64,000 bases of DNA from an endosymbiont of unidentified scaly snail isolate Monju (GTDB lineage: Bacteria; Pseudomonadota; Gammaproteobacteria; Chromatiales; Chromatiaceae): contig NZ_AP012978.1 of assembly GCF_000801295.1 (NCBI RefSeq), forward strand, positions 62,001 to 126,000. The letters run 5' to 3'. The translations under genes and the position numbers were made by a program. Below the pieces are notes generated by a model, which did not search any database, was not told the DNA's origin, and saw only the letters and a list, made by a program, of their open reading frames with translations. Of this stretch, positions 44,902 through 54,734 are shown piece after piece; position 1 is the stretch's first letter, and each line of letters opens with the position of its first letter.

Positions 44902-44931
44902 TTCACGACTTGTTCGGAGGTTCCCTATAAT
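44902..44931 (+). promoter_or_regulatory. Probable sigma-70 promoter of the DUF302 gene
   Basis: TTCACG at 44902-44907 and a perfect TATAAT at 44926-44931 are separated by 18 bases. The predicted start near 44938 leaves a short leader containing GGAG before the ATG at 44957. Confidence 0.65.
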
Positions 44932-44956
44932 CCGCACCCTGAACTGGAGACTCCCG

Positions 44957-45439
44957 ATGAATCCCACAGTCCGATTGCTGGCCCCCGTGCTGTTGCTGCT
45001 GGCGTTTGCTGCCCAGGCCGTGCCCTCGTCCCTGCACCAGGTGCGCATCGCCGCCGATGCCGGCGAGGTCTACCGGGTCCTGTACCGCGAGCTGGAGTCA
45101 CGCCGCCTGTTCGTGGTCTTCGAGGCGGACATCGGCGGCACCCTGGCGGGTATGGCCGAACGCCTGGGCGAGGACTACAACCGCAACGGCTTGAGTACCA
45201 TACGCAGCCTGGTGGTGTGCAATGCCTGGTATGCCAACCGGGTGAGCAATCTCGACCCCGACATGCTGGCGCTGTGCCCCCTGCGCCTGTCGGTCATCCA
45301 CAAGGGGGGTACTACCACCATCGGCTTTGCACGGCCGAGCGTACATGCCGAAGGCAGCGCCGCGCTGCCGGTGATCCGCGAGATCGAGGACATCGTGATC
45401 GAGGCCATGGCAGCGACCACCAGGGCCTTCGTCCACTGA
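44957..45439 (+). CDS. DUF302 family exported protein
   Basis: The 160-residue protein has a signal peptide (RLLAPVLLLLAFAAQA) and a DUF302 domain. The segment ESRRLFVVFEADIGGTLAGM leads to VVCNAWYANRVSNLDPDMLA and CPLRLSVIHKGGTTTIGFAR. DUF302 proteins are small and often periplasmic in sulfur oxidisers; function is unknown. Thioredoxin follows after 27 bases on the same strand. Confidence 0.88.
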   Translation: MNPTVRLLAPVLLLLAFAAQAVPSSLHQVRIAADAGEVYRVLYRELESRRLFVVFEADIGGTLAGMAERLGEDYNRNGLSTIRSLVVCNAWYANRVSNLDPDMLALCPLRLSVIHKGGTTTIGFARPSVHAEGSAALPVIREIEDIVIEAMAATTRAFVH

Positions 45440-45466
45440 GATTCAACAGCAAACCAGGGAAGCCGC

Positions 45467-45817
45467 ATGTCACAAGGAGATATTTTCGAGACCGACCAGC
45501 ATGACTTCGACCGGACCGTGTTGCAGGCCAGTCATGAAGGGCCCGTGTTGGTGGATTTCTGGGCCGACTGGTGCGCGCCCTGCCACGCCCTGACCCCGCA
45601 TATCGGCCGGGTGGTCGCGGATCTCGATGGCGAGGTGCGTCTGGCCAAGGTCGAGGTGGACGAGGGCGACAACATGAAGCTGGCGGGCCGCTATCGCCTG
45701 CGCGGCTTTCCCACCGTGATCCTGTTCCGCAACGGCGAGGAGATCGCCCGCTTCAGCGGCGCCCGCCCCGCCAACTGGATCCACGACTGGCTGGAGCAGC
45801 ATCTGCAACCCGCCTGA
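45467..45817 (+). CDS. Thioredoxin-family protein
   Basis: The 116-residue protein has the thioredoxin fold with active site FWADWCAPC and the cis-proline segment RGFPTVILFRNGE. It lacks a signal peptide, so it is cytoplasmic. Divergence from canonical TrxA (CAPC rather than CGPC) suggests a specialised thiol-disulfide role. AGGGA lies seven bases before the start. Confidence 0.95.
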   Translation: MSQGDIFETDQHDFDRTVLQASHEGPVLVDFWADWCAPCHALTPHIGRVVADLDGEVRLAKVEVDEGDNMKLAGRYRLRGFPTVILFRNGEEIARFSGARPANWIHDWLEQHLQPA

Positions 45818-45849
45818 TTGCGGGAATCCCGTTCCCGATCCGGTTAAAG

Positions 45850-45974
45850 TTTCGCCGGTGGTGGCCGTAGAACTGGGTAACAGCAAGCTTCTGTTTGCTC
45901 TACGATCCTCCTCCGGCGCTTGCAAAGAGCGCTTTCCGGGCCAGTCCGCTCCCCGTGCTGGCCTGTTTTTTTTT
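45850..45974 (+). ncRNA. Candidate structured small RNA
   Basis: The gap between thioredoxin and DUF2789 contains AGCAA/TTGCT and other short stems and ends in a clear intrinsic terminator. This could be an independent small RNA or only the thioredoxin 3' untranslated region. A possible -35 (TTGCGG, 45818) has no good -10. Confidence 0.3.
45940..45974 (+). terminator. Rho-independent terminator
   Basis: GGCCAG at 45940-45945 pairs with CTGGCC at 45959-45964, followed by TG and eight T. It ends transcription coming from the DUF302-thioredoxin genes or from a small RNA. Confidence 0.85.
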
Positions 45975-46055
45975 GCCTGTTTCCGACCGATGCCCTTCCC
46001 TTTTCGGTCTGCCGCCCTCATGTGTATCTGCAGACGTCGAATAGCGAGGTGCCCG

Positions 46056-46304
46056 ATGTTTCTGGAAAAACCTGTCTACGAACTGGCCAGTCTGTTTCGC
46101 CAACTTGGCCTGCCCGACGGTGAAGAAGAGATGGACCGCTTCATCGCCGAACACCGGCTGGCGCCCGATCAGGCGATCGAGGCGGCGCCGTTCTGGAGTT
46201 CGGCGCAGGCGGCCTTTCTGAGCGAAGAGCTGGCCGAGGATGCCGACTGGGCCGAGGTGGTCGACGGGCTGAATGTATTGCTGCACGACCAGAGGGGTGC
46301 CTGA
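46056..46304 (+). CDS. DUF2789 family protein
   Basis: The 82-residue acidic helical protein (MFLEKPVYELASLFRQLGLP at the start, ALNVLLHD-like end as GLNVLLHD) matches the small DUF2789 family in length and pattern. GAGGT lies six bases before the ATG. Function unknown. It is convergent with hemF. Confidence 0.85.
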   Translation: MFLEKPVYELASLFRQLGLPDGEEEMDRFIAEHRLAPDQAIEAAPFWSSAQAAFLSEELAEDADWAEVVDGLNVLLHDQRGA

Positions 46305-46345
46305 GCAGCCCGAGGTTTCACCCGGCGCTCCCCGGAAGCCTGGGC

Positions 46346-47267
<922 letters not shown>

Positions 47268-47282
47268 GGCGTTCCTCGTCGT

Positions 47283-47837
47283 TCAGCCGGCGCGCAGCAC
47301 CTCGCCGCTGCGCGCGTCACGGATGGGGGTGGGGCGTTGCAGGCCGCCTGACCGACCATGCAGCAGCAGGTCGGTGCCGGGACAGCGCCTGCGCACCTGC
47401 AGGGCGCTGCGTGCCGGCGGCAACCCGGTGCGGTTGGCACTGGTGGAGACCAGGGCGCTGCCGACCGTGCGGCACAGGGCGGCGAGCAGCGGGTGGCTGG
47501 TGACCCGGCAGGCCACGCGGTCCCTGCCCCCGGAGAGCCAGTCGGGCAGGGCCTCGCGCGCGGGCAGCAGCCAGGTGTGCGGGCCGGGCCAGGTAGCCCG
47601 CGCCACGGCGCAGACCGGGTCCTCGATGCGTGCGAAGGGGGCGAGCTGGGCGATGTCGGCAGCGACCAGGATCAGGCCCTTGTGCACCGGGCGCTGCTTG
47701 ATCGCCAGCAGGCGGGCGACCGCGCGCGGGTTCAGCGGGTCGCAGCTCAGGCCCCAGACCGCCTCGGTGGGCAGGGCGACCACGCCGCCCTGGCGGATCA
47801 GCCGCACGGCCCGGTGCAGGCGGAAGGTCGAGGTCAC
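47283..47837 (-). CDS. tsaC: Threonylcarbamoyl-AMP synthase
   Basis: The 184-residue YrdC-domain protein activates threonine and bicarbonate with ATP for tRNA t6A37 synthesis. PTEAVWGLSCDP, the lysine-arginine pattern IKQRPVHKGLILVA and VSTSANRTG are typical. The start is a GTG at 47837 with AGGA seven bases upstream and only three bases after topA. The topA-tsaC-hemF order is common in gammaproteobacteria. Confidence 0.95.
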   Translation of the reverse strand: MTSTFRLHRAVRLIRQGGVVALPTEAVWGLSCDPLNPRAVARLLAIKQRPVHKGLILVAADIAQLAPFARIEDPVCAVARATWPGPHTWLLPAREALPDWLSGGRDRVACRVTSHPLLAALCRTVGSALVSTSANRTGLPPARSALQVRRRCPGTDLLLHGRSGGLQRPTPIRDARSGEVLRAG

Positions 47838-47840
47838 GCC

Positions 47841-50150
47841 TCAGTCCTGGCTGTCGCCCCCGGCCGGCGCGGCGCCTTCTGGCGGGGTGTAGGGTTCGGC
47901 AAAGGAGCAGTCCTGCTGCGGGCAGACCTTCTCGGTGCCACGCCGCTTGGTGGTCTTGATGGTGAGCACCGGCCAGCCGCACTGCGGACAGGGCTCGGCG
48001 ATCGGCTGGTTCCACACCGCATAGTCGCACTTGGGATAGGTGGAGCAGGAATAGAAGACCTTGCCGCGCCGCGACTTGCGCTGCATCAGTGTGCCCTTGC
48101 CGCATTTCGGGCAGCTGACCCCGGTGTCCTTCGGCTTTTCCAGCGGTTCGATGTGGCGGCACTTGGGATAGCCCGAGCAGCCGATGAACTTGCCGTAGCG
48201 GCCCTGTTTGATGACCAGGTCCTCGCCGCATTCGGGGCAGGCGCGTCCGACCTTTTCGGGCTCCAGCGGGGCCGAGGCATCGTCGTCCAGGTTGCGCGTG
48301 TAGTCGCACTCGGGATAGCTGGTGCAGCCGATGAAGCGGCCGTTGCGTCCCAGGCGGATGGACAGCGGGCTGCCGCACTTGGGGCAGGCCTCGTCGAGCT
48401 TCTCCTGGGTGACGTCCGAGCGCTTGACGTTCTTCTCGGTGTCCTCGATGCGTGCCTTGAAGGGCTTCCAGAACTTCTCCAGCAGGGGGATCCATTCCTG
48501 TTCGCCGCGCGCCACCGCGTCGAGCTCGTCCTCGAGGCGCGCGGTAAAGTCGTAATCGACGTACTGGGTGAAGTAGTTGGTGAGGAACTTGTTGACCACC
48601 CGGCCGACATCGGTGGGATGGAAGCGCTTCTTTTCCAGTTCGACGTAGCCGCGGTCCTGCAGGGTGGAGATGATGGAGACATAGGTCGAGGGGCGGCCGA
48701 TACCGTGTTCCTCCAGTGCCTTGACCAGGCTGGCCTCGGTGTAGCGCGGCGGTGGCTCGGTGAAATGCTGCTCGGGACGGATGGCGGCCAGCGTTACCGT
48801 CTCGCCCTCGGCCAGCGGGGGCAGCAACTTCTCGTCGTCCTCGCCCTTGGCGTCGTCACGGCCTTCCATGTAGACCTTCATGAAACCGGGTTTGGCGATG
48901 GTCGAGCCGGTGGCGCGGAAGACGTTGCCCTCGCCCGCCCCCAGGTCGGCGGCCACGGTGTCGATGGTGGCGTGGATCATCTGGCAGGCCAGGGTGCGCT
49001 TCCAGATCAGGGTGTAGAGCTTGAGCTGGTCGCGGTCGAGGTATTTGGCCAGTTGCTCGGGGGTGTTGCGGATGGAGGTCGGGCGGATGGCCTCGTGCGC
49101 CTCCTGGGCGTTCTTGGCCTTGGTCTTGAACGCCCGCGGCTGTTTGGGAAGGTCGTCCTTGCCGTAGCGCTCGGCGATGAATTCGCGCAACTCGGTGACC
49201 GCCTCCTCGGCCAGGTTCACCGAGTCGGTCCGCATGTAGGTGATCAGGCCGACCGAGCCATTGCCGATGTCCACGCCCTCGTAGAGTTGCTGGGCGATGC
49301 GCATGGTGCGCTGGGCGCCGAAGCCGAGCTTGCGCGAGGCCTCCTGTTGCAGGGTCGAGGTGGTGAAGGGGGCGGCCGGATTGCGCCGGCGCTGCTTCTT
49401 CTCGACCTTGAGCACCTGCAGCTGGCCGTTGGCGGCGTCGAGCAGGGTCTGCTCGACTTCGCGTGCGCGCGTCTCGTCGGTGATGCTGAACTGTTCGAGC
49501 TTCTCGCCCTGGTAGCGGCTCAGCTTGGCGCTGAAGGCCTGCCCGTCCTTGGCGCAGTCGGCCTCGATGGTCCAGTACTCGCGCGAGACGAAGGCCTCGA
49601 TCTCGTCCTCGCGCTCGCAGATCATGCGCAGCGCCGGGCTCTGCACGCGGCCGGCGGACAGGCCGCGGCGTACCTTCTTCCACAGCAGGGGCGAGAGGTT
49701 GAAGCCCACCAGGTAGTCCAGGGCGCGGCGCGCCTGCTGGGCATTGACCAGGTCCATGGACAACTCGCGCGGGTGCGCCACGGCGTCCTGCACCGCCTTC
49801 TTGGTGATCTCGTTGAACACCACCCGGTGCACCGGCTTGTCCTTGAGTACCTTGCGGTTCTTGAGCAGCTCGTAGAGGTGCCAGGAGATGGCCTCGCCCT
49901 CGCGGTCGGGGTCGGTGGCCAGGTAGAGGGCGTCGGCGTTCTTGAGCTTCTGGGTAATGGCCTTGACGTGCTTGTCGTTGCGCTCGATCACCTGGTACTT
50001 CATGGCGAAGCCGTGCTCGGGATCGACCGCGCCCTCCTTGGGCACCAGGTCGCGCACATGGCCATACGAGGCGAGGACATCGAAGTCCTTGCCCAGGTAT
50101 TTCTTGATCGTCTTCGCCTTGGCTGGCGACTCTACGACAACGAGGTTCAT
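47841..50150 (-). CDS. topA: DNA topoisomerase I
   Basis: The 769-residue type IA enzyme relaxes negative supercoils. The N-terminal TOPRIM (VVVESPAKAKTI, ATDPDREGEAISWH), the active-site tyrosine in ITYMRTDSVNL and four C-terminal four-cysteine zinc ribbons (from residue about 590 on, for example CPECGEDLVIKQ) are present. It is about 100 residues shorter than the E. coli enzyme, mainly at the C-terminus. ATG 50150 is the family start. Confidence 0.98.
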   Translation of the reverse strand: MNLVVVESPAKAKTIKKYLGKDFDVLASYGHVRDLVPKEGAVDPEHGFAMKYQVIERNDKHVKAITQKLKNADALYLATDPDREGEAISWHLYELLKNRKVLKDKPVHRVVFNEITKKAVQDAVAHPRELSMDLVNAQQARRALDYLVGFNLSPLLWKKVRRGLSAGRVQSPALRMICEREDEIEAFVSREYWTIEADCAKDGQAFSAKLSRYQGEKLEQFSITDETRAREVEQTLLDAANGQLQVLKVEKKQRRRNPAAPFTTSTLQQEASRKLGFGAQRTMRIAQQLYEGVDIGNGSVGLITYMRTDSVNLAEEAVTELREFIAERYGKDDLPKQPRAFKTKAKNAQEAHEAIRPTSIRNTPEQLAKYLDRDQLKLYTLIWKRTLACQMIHATIDTVAADLGAGEGNVFRATGSTIAKPGFMKVYMEGRDDAKGEDDEKLLPPLAEGETVTLAAIRPEQHFTEPPPRYTEASLVKALEEHGIGRPSTYVSIISTLQDRGYVELEKKRFHPTDVGRVVNKFLTNYFTQYVDYDFTARLEDELDAVARGEQEWIPLLEKFWKPFKARIEDTEKNVKRSDVTQEKLDEACPKCGSPLSIRLGRNGRFIGCTSYPECDYTRNLDDDASAPLEPEKVGRACPECGEDLVIKQGRYGKFIGCSGYPKCRHIEPLEKPKDTGVSCPKCGKGTLMQRKSRRGKVFYSCSTYPKCDYAVWNQPIAEPCPQCGWPVLTIKTTKRRGTEKVCPQQDCSFAEPYTPPEGAAPAGGDSQD

Positions 50151-50262
50151 GGGGTTTGGTCTGCTCTCCGGAAGGGTGAGGGGCGCCCCGGCGGGTTCCT
50201 TTTTTACCGATAGCCCCGGCGGCGAGCGGGTGTCAAGTCGGCAGTGAAGCGGGTCGGACCCG

Positions 50263-50745
50263 TCAGTGCAGGTGCGGTGGCTCGCCGTTGTAGACCAACT
50301 CCTCCATCAGGGCGAAGGCGTTTTCCTGCCCCGGCTGGTTGAGCAGCACCAGCAGCACCACCCACTTTACGTCCTCGGGGGTGAGTTCCTCGGTCTCGAT
50401 GGCCATGCAGCGTTCGATCACCAGCTCGCGGCTCATGGGGTCGAGGATGCCACCCTGTTCCAGGCTGAGCAGCAGGCCCTGGATCTCGAGGTCCATCTTC
50501 TGCTGTTCCTCGGGGCTGAAGATGCGCATGCTGTAGCCGGGGCGGGCAGCGCCGTATTCGATCAGGCTGCCCTGGCGCCAGGCCAGTTCGTCCAGCCAGT
50601 TGAAGGCCTTGCGCACCTCGCCCTGCTGGAAGCCGGCCTGCAGCAGTTCTTCCTCGAGGGTGATCTGGTCCATGGGCACGGACTCTTCGCTGTCCATGTA
50701 GTTCTCGTAGATGTAGATGAGGACGTCGATGAGGTTTTCAGTCAC
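50263..50745 (-). CDS. smg: Smg/DUF494 family protein
   Basis: The 160-residue protein starts with GTG at 50745 (AGGAAA upstream) and shows the family start TENLIDVLIYIYENYMD. LEEELLQAGFQQGEV and the C-terminal LTPEDVKWVVLLVLLNQPG are typical. Smg lies between dprA and topA in many gammaproteobacteria; its function is not established. Confidence 0.95.
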   Translation of the reverse strand: MTENLIDVLIYIYENYMDSEESVPMDQITLEEELLQAGFQQGEVRKAFNWLDELAWRQGSLIEYGAARPGYSMRIFSPEEQQKMDLEIQGLLLSLEQGGILDPMSRELVIERCMAIETEELTPEDVKWVVLLVLLNQPGQENAFALMEELVYNGEPPHLH

Positions 50746-50819
50746 GGCAGTTTTCCTGGACGGGGAGGGTGCAGGCTAGCAGGATCCCGGTGGATGGCCG
50801 GTCAAGGCGGGATACGGGT

Positions 50820-51935
50820 TCACGATAGCGGTTTTCCCAGTCGAGTGAACAATCCACCTGGTCCCGATGATACATGACCCTGCAATTCCAGCAACAGCAG
50901 CATGGAGGAGATTTCCGCGGCGGAAAAGCGGCTATTGGCCACCAGCCAGTCGCTGCTGACCGGGTCGAAGCCCATCAGTTCGAGCAGTTCCGCGTGATCG
51001 GGATCGAGGGCTGGCGTCTTGGCTGGCGGCTCCTCGGCCGGGGCGGTGGCAGGTGGGTTGAACAGGAGTAGCGAGAGCAGTTCCTCGATGACGTGCTCGC
51101 TGGTTTCGAGCAGCTTGGCCCCCTCGCGGATGAGGGCGTGGCAGCCGCGCGCCAGGGGGTTGTGGATGGAGCCGGGGATGGCGAACACCTCGCGCCCCAG
51201 CTCGGCAGCGAGGCGCGCGGTGATCAGCGAGCCGCTCTTGAGGACCGCCTCGACCACCAGGGTCCCGAACGTCAATCCGGCGATGACGCGGTTGCGCCGC
51301 GGAAAGTTGCCGGGCAGCGGCGGGGTGCCGGGCGGGAACTCGCTCACCAGCAGGCCCTGCTCCGCGATGCGATGGGCCAGCTCGCGATGCTGTGCGGGGA
51401 AGACCCGGTCCAGCCCGGTGCCCAGCACCGCCAGGGTATGACCACCTTCCAGCGCGCCCTCGTGGGCGGCCCCGTCGATGCCGGCGGCCAGGCCGCTGGT
51501 GATGGGAAAGCCTTCGCCCGCCAGATGACGGGCAAAGGCGCGGGCATTGTCCAGCCCGCCACGGCTGGCGTGGCGGCTGCCGACGATGGCGATCTGTTGC
51601 TGCCCCAGCAGCTGGGCGTCGCCGCGCAGGAACAGCAGGACCGGCGGGTCGGGCAGCTTGCGCAGCAGCTCGGGGTAGGCCGGGTCGGTGCAGGGCAGGG
51701 CCTGGTTGCCGCTCTCGCGCAGCCAGTCGAGGTCGCGCGCGGCCTGCTCCCGGTCGGCCTCGCGCAGGGCCTTGCGGATCTTCTCCGGGGTGTCGGGTGG
51801 CGGGGCGTCCAGCAGGGCCGCGGGATCAGGGCAGCGCTGCAACAGCGGCCAGAGGCCGCGTGGTCCCACGCCGGGCGCACGCAGCAGGGTGAGCCAGGCC
51901 AGCAGGGTCTCGTCGGAGGGGTTCACGGCATCCAT
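50820..51935 (-). CDS. dprA: DNA-processing protein A
   Basis: The 371-residue protein loads RecA on incoming single-stranded DNA during transformation. The Rossmann-like core shows GSRHASRGGLDNARAFA, SGLAAGIDGAAHEGAL, LAVLGTGLDRVFPA and FPRRNRVIAGL. A helical N-terminus and a winged C-terminal domain (LMGFDPVSSDWLV) complete the usual layout. It is followed by smg and topA. Confidence 0.97.
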   Translation of the reverse strand: MDAVNPSDETLLAWLTLLRAPGVGPRGLWPLLQRCPDPAALLDAPPPDTPEKIRKALREADREQAARDLDWLRESGNQALPCTDPAYPELLRKLPDPPVLLFLRGDAQLLGQQQIAIVGSRHASRGGLDNARAFARHLAGEGFPITSGLAAGIDGAAHEGALEGGHTLAVLGTGLDRVFPAQHRELAHRIAEQGLLVSEFPPGTPPLPGNFPRRNRVIAGLTFGTLVVEAVLKSGSLITARLAAELGREVFAIPGSIHNPLARGCHALIREGAKLLETSEHVIEELLSLLLFNPPATAPAEEPPAKTPALDPDHAELLELMGFDPVSSDWLVANSRFSAAEISSMLLLLELQGHVSSGPGGLFTRLGKPLS

Positions 51936-51988
51936 GTCGTGATCATACCGGGTTGCAGGGCCCGCCCGGCTGGGGCGGGCGGCGGGCC

Positions 51989-53029
51989 TCAGGGGGTGCT
52001 TACCCGGTCGCGGAGGTGGATCGGGCGGATGGCGTTGAGCACCAGGCCGAAGCTCACGTGGTCGAAGGTACGAAACACCATCAGCAGGCCGGCCTCCTCG
52101 TCGGGCAGGCGAACCGTGTCGCTGGAGTCGGGGGTGACCACGTCGCGGATGGTCTCGCCCTTCTGGTCGATGCGCAGCACGTGCCCGGCCTCCAGGCCGT
52201 CCTGTGCGCCGCGGTCGATGACCACCACGTTGTACTGGCCGATCTGCGCCACGCCGTTCATCACGCTGATGATCGAACCCCGCACCTCGCCCTTGGGATG
52301 ATGCGGTACGAAGTCGGTCCAGGCCGTTTCCTCGTTGACGGGGAGCAGGCGATCGCCGATGACCGCCTCGCGCTCGGAGCTGTTGAAGAACACCGTGGCC
52401 GGGTCGCCGGCACGCAGGGCCTCGACGGTGCCGACGTAGAGCGCCTCGTAGCCCAGGATCTCGCCGGTTTCCGCGTCGCGGTAGGGGTCGCCGGGGCGTA
52501 CCACATGGTACTTGCCGCCCGATTCGGCGAGCGAGCGCACGTAGGCCCGTACCCCGGTGCCGCCCAGGATGTGGTCGTTGCCGAAGCTGACCAGGTAGGG
52601 AGCGCTGTCGGCCTGGCCCGGGTCGAGCACGTAGGGGCGGGTCAGGAAGGGCGCGATGTCGCCGATGGGGATGGTGGGGATGGCGCCGTCCCAGGGGCGG
52701 GAGCGCACGCGCGGTGACAGCCTCACCGGGCCGCGATTGAGCATCAGCCGGGGCTTGCCGTCGATGTACACCAGGTCCAGGCGGTCGCCGGGATAGATCA
52801 GGTGCGGGTTGGCGACCTGCGGGTTGACATACCAGATCTCCGGCCAGCGCCAGGGGCTGCGCAGGAACCGTGCGGAGATGTCCCAGAGGGTGTCACCCTT
52901 CTTCACCACGTAGTGGGCCGGATGGTCGGCGCGCAGCAGTTCTTCGGCAAAGGCCGTGGAGCCGGCAGCGAGCAGACCGAACACCAGCAGGATGACAGTA
53001 CGGCGGATGAATTGGCTGGCTCTCTTCAT
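51989..53029 (-). CDS. LysM-domain exported protein
   Basis: The 346-residue protein has a signal peptide ending near STAFA and a LysM domain right after it (HYVVKKGDTLWDISARFLRS, with WRWPEIWYVNPQVANPHLIY and PGDRL). The remaining 250 residues form a beta-rich domain. It binds peptidoglycan in the periplasm. It is divergent from def and upstream of dprA, the conserved place for this gene in gammaproteobacteria. Confidence 0.93.
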   Translation of the reverse strand: MKRASQFIRRTVILLVFGLLAAGSTAFAEELLRADHPAHYVVKKGDTLWDISARFLRSPWRWPEIWYVNPQVANPHLIYPGDRLDLVYIDGKPRLMLNRGPVRLSPRVRSRPWDGAIPTIPIGDIAPFLTRPYVLDPGQADSAPYLVSFGNDHILGGTGVRAYVRSLAESGGKYHVVRPGDPYRDAETGEILGYEALYVGTVEALRAGDPATVFFNSSEREAVIGDRLLPVNEETAWTDFVPHHPKGEVRGSIISVMNGVAQIGQYNVVVIDRGAQDGLEAGHVLRIDQKGETIRDVVTPDSSDTVRLPDEEAGLLMVFRTFDHVSFGLVLNAIRPIHLRDRVSTP

Positions 53030-53198
53030 GGGATTCCCTTGACGTTATCCTCGGTTCCTGTCGGTCGAATGCATGGACATTAAGGTATTATTGACCTCTC
53101 TGTCCGGCCGCCGATGTGGGCGCATGCCTCGAAAGTCTAGCGCAAACAGCGGCCTGGCGACGATTTTTGAAACTTTACTATAGAACGCGGACGGGCTC

Positions 53199-53729
53199 AT
53201 GGCGATTCTCGACATTCTGCACTTTCCCGACCCGCGCCTGCGCAGCAAGGCCAGGCCGGTGACGCAAGTCGACGACAAGGTGCGCCGGCTGGTGGACGAC
53301 ATGTTCGAAACCATGTACGCCGCGCCCGGCATCGGCCTGGCGGCCATTCAGGTGAACGTGCCGCTGCGCGTGGTGACCATCGACATCTCCGAGGAGCGCG
53401 ACCAGCCGTTGGCGCTGATCAATCCCGAGATCCTCGAGCGCGACGGTGTCGAAGAGATGAACGAGGGCTGTCTGTCGGTGCCTGGCGTCTACGAAAAGGT
53501 CAGGCGCGCCAACCACATCCGTTTCCGCGCCCTGGACCGCGAGGGCCGGCCGTTCGAAAGCGAGGCCGAGGGCCTGCTGGCGGTCTGTATACAGCACGAG
53601 ATCGATCACCTCGACGGCAAGTTGTTCGTGGACTACCTCTCCAGCCTCAAGCGCCAGCGCATCCGCAAGAAGCTGGAGAAGGAGGCGCGCCAGGCGAGCA
53701 CTCCTGCCTCGGCTGGCACCGCCATTTGA
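53199..53729 (+). CDS. def: Peptide deformylase
   Basis: The 176-residue metalloenzyme removes the formyl group from new proteins. All three motifs are present: [18 protein letters not shown] and [16 protein letters not shown] box at 53179-53184 could be its -10 element, with a weak TGGCGA 18 bases before. fmt follows after 63 bases. Confidence 0.98.
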   Translation: MAILDILHFPDPRLRSKARPVTQVDDKVRRLVDDMFETMYAAPGIGLAAIQVNVPLRVVTIDISEERDQPLALINPEILERDGVEEMNEGCLSVPGVYEKVRRANHIRFRALDREGRPFESEAEGLLAVCIQHEIDHLDGKLFVDYLSSLKRQRIRKKLEKEARQASTPASAGTAI

Positions 53730-53792
53730 GATACTCCGGCCAGCTTAGTCGGCCTTTCATCCACGCTTTGTGATCCGGTTCCTACCTTCGCC

Positions 53793-54734
53793 ATGACGAC
53801 GCCTCTGCGAATTGTGTTTGCCGGCACCCCCGATTTTTCGGTGCCGCCCCTGCGCGCCCTGCTGGGCTCCTCGCACGAGGTGGTCGCGATCTACACCCAG
53901 CCCGACCGCCCGGCTGGCCGTGGTCGCAAGCTGGTTGCCAGCCCCGTCAAGGAGGTGGCGCTGGAGGCGGGCGTGCCTGTGGAGCAGCCGGCGAACTTCC
54001 GCGACCCCGACAGCGTGGCGAGACTGGCGGCATACCGGCCCGATCTGATGGTGGTGGTCGCCTATGGCCTGCTGCTGCCGCCCACGGTGCTGGCCGTGCC
54101 GCGCCTGGGCTGCGTCAACATCCATGCCTCCATCCTGCCGCGCTGGCGTGGGGCGGCCCCCATCCAGCGCGCCATCGAGGCCGGCGATTCCGAGACCGGG
54201 GTCTCGATCATGCAGATGGACGAGGGCCTGGATACCGGGCCGGTGTACCTAGTCGAGCGTACCCCCATCGCCGAGGACGAGACCGGTGGCAGCCTGCACG
54301 ACCGCCTCTCGGAACTGGGAGCAACCGCCCTGATGAAGGCCCTGTCGGGTATTGCCGATGGTTCCCTGCAGCCCCGGCCCCAGGACGATGCCCAGGCCAC
54401 CTATGCACACAAGCTGAGCAAGCAGGAGGCCTGGATTGACTGGACCCGACCGGCCGAGGCGATCGAGCGCCAGGTACGCGCCTTCAATCCCTGGCCGGTG
54501 GCGCAGACCCGTTACGAGGACGCCAACCTGCGCATCTGGGATGCCTGGGCCCTGCCCGGAGAGACCGGCGAGCCCGGCATGGTGATGGCCGCCGGGCGCG
54601 AGGGCATCGACGTATCCACCGGGGACGGCCTGCTGCGCATCACCGAGCTGCAACTGCCGGGCAAGCGCGCCATGAGCGCACAGGACTTCATCAACGCCCA
54701 TCCCATCCAGGGCATGCTGCTCGGCAACCCGTGA
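53793..54734 (+). CDS. fmt: Methionyl-tRNA formyltransferase
   Basis: The 313-residue enzyme formylates initiator Met-tRNA. The folate-binding and catalytic segment [33 protein letters not shown] and the C-terminal [11 protein letters not shown] are typical. Its stop overlaps the GTG start of rsmB (GTGA), so the two are coupled. Confidence 0.98.
   Translation: MTTPLRIVFAGTPDFSVPPLRALLGSSHEVVAIYTQPDRPAGRGRKLVASPVKEVALEAGVPVEQPANFRDPDSVARLAAYRPDLMVVVAYGLLLPPTVLAVPRLGCVNIHASILPRWRGAAPIQRAIEAGDSETGVSIMQMDEGLDTGPVYLVERTPIAEDETGGSLHDRLSELGATALMKALSGIADGSLQPRPQDDAQATYAHKLSKQEAWIDWTRPAEAIERQVRAFNPWPVAQTRYEDANLRIWDAWALPGETGEPGMVMAAGREGIDVSTGDGLLRITELQLPGKRAMSAQDFINAHPIQGMLLGNP

Noticed and set aside
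47358-50213. Very long plus-strand open frame (951 codons) opposite topA and tsaC
   Set aside because: It is antisense to well-conserved genes, has no recognisable domain and the biased composition expected of a shadow frame in GC-rich DNA. Similar long frames at 2284-4455, 35863-37389 and 58585-60105 were left out for the same reason.
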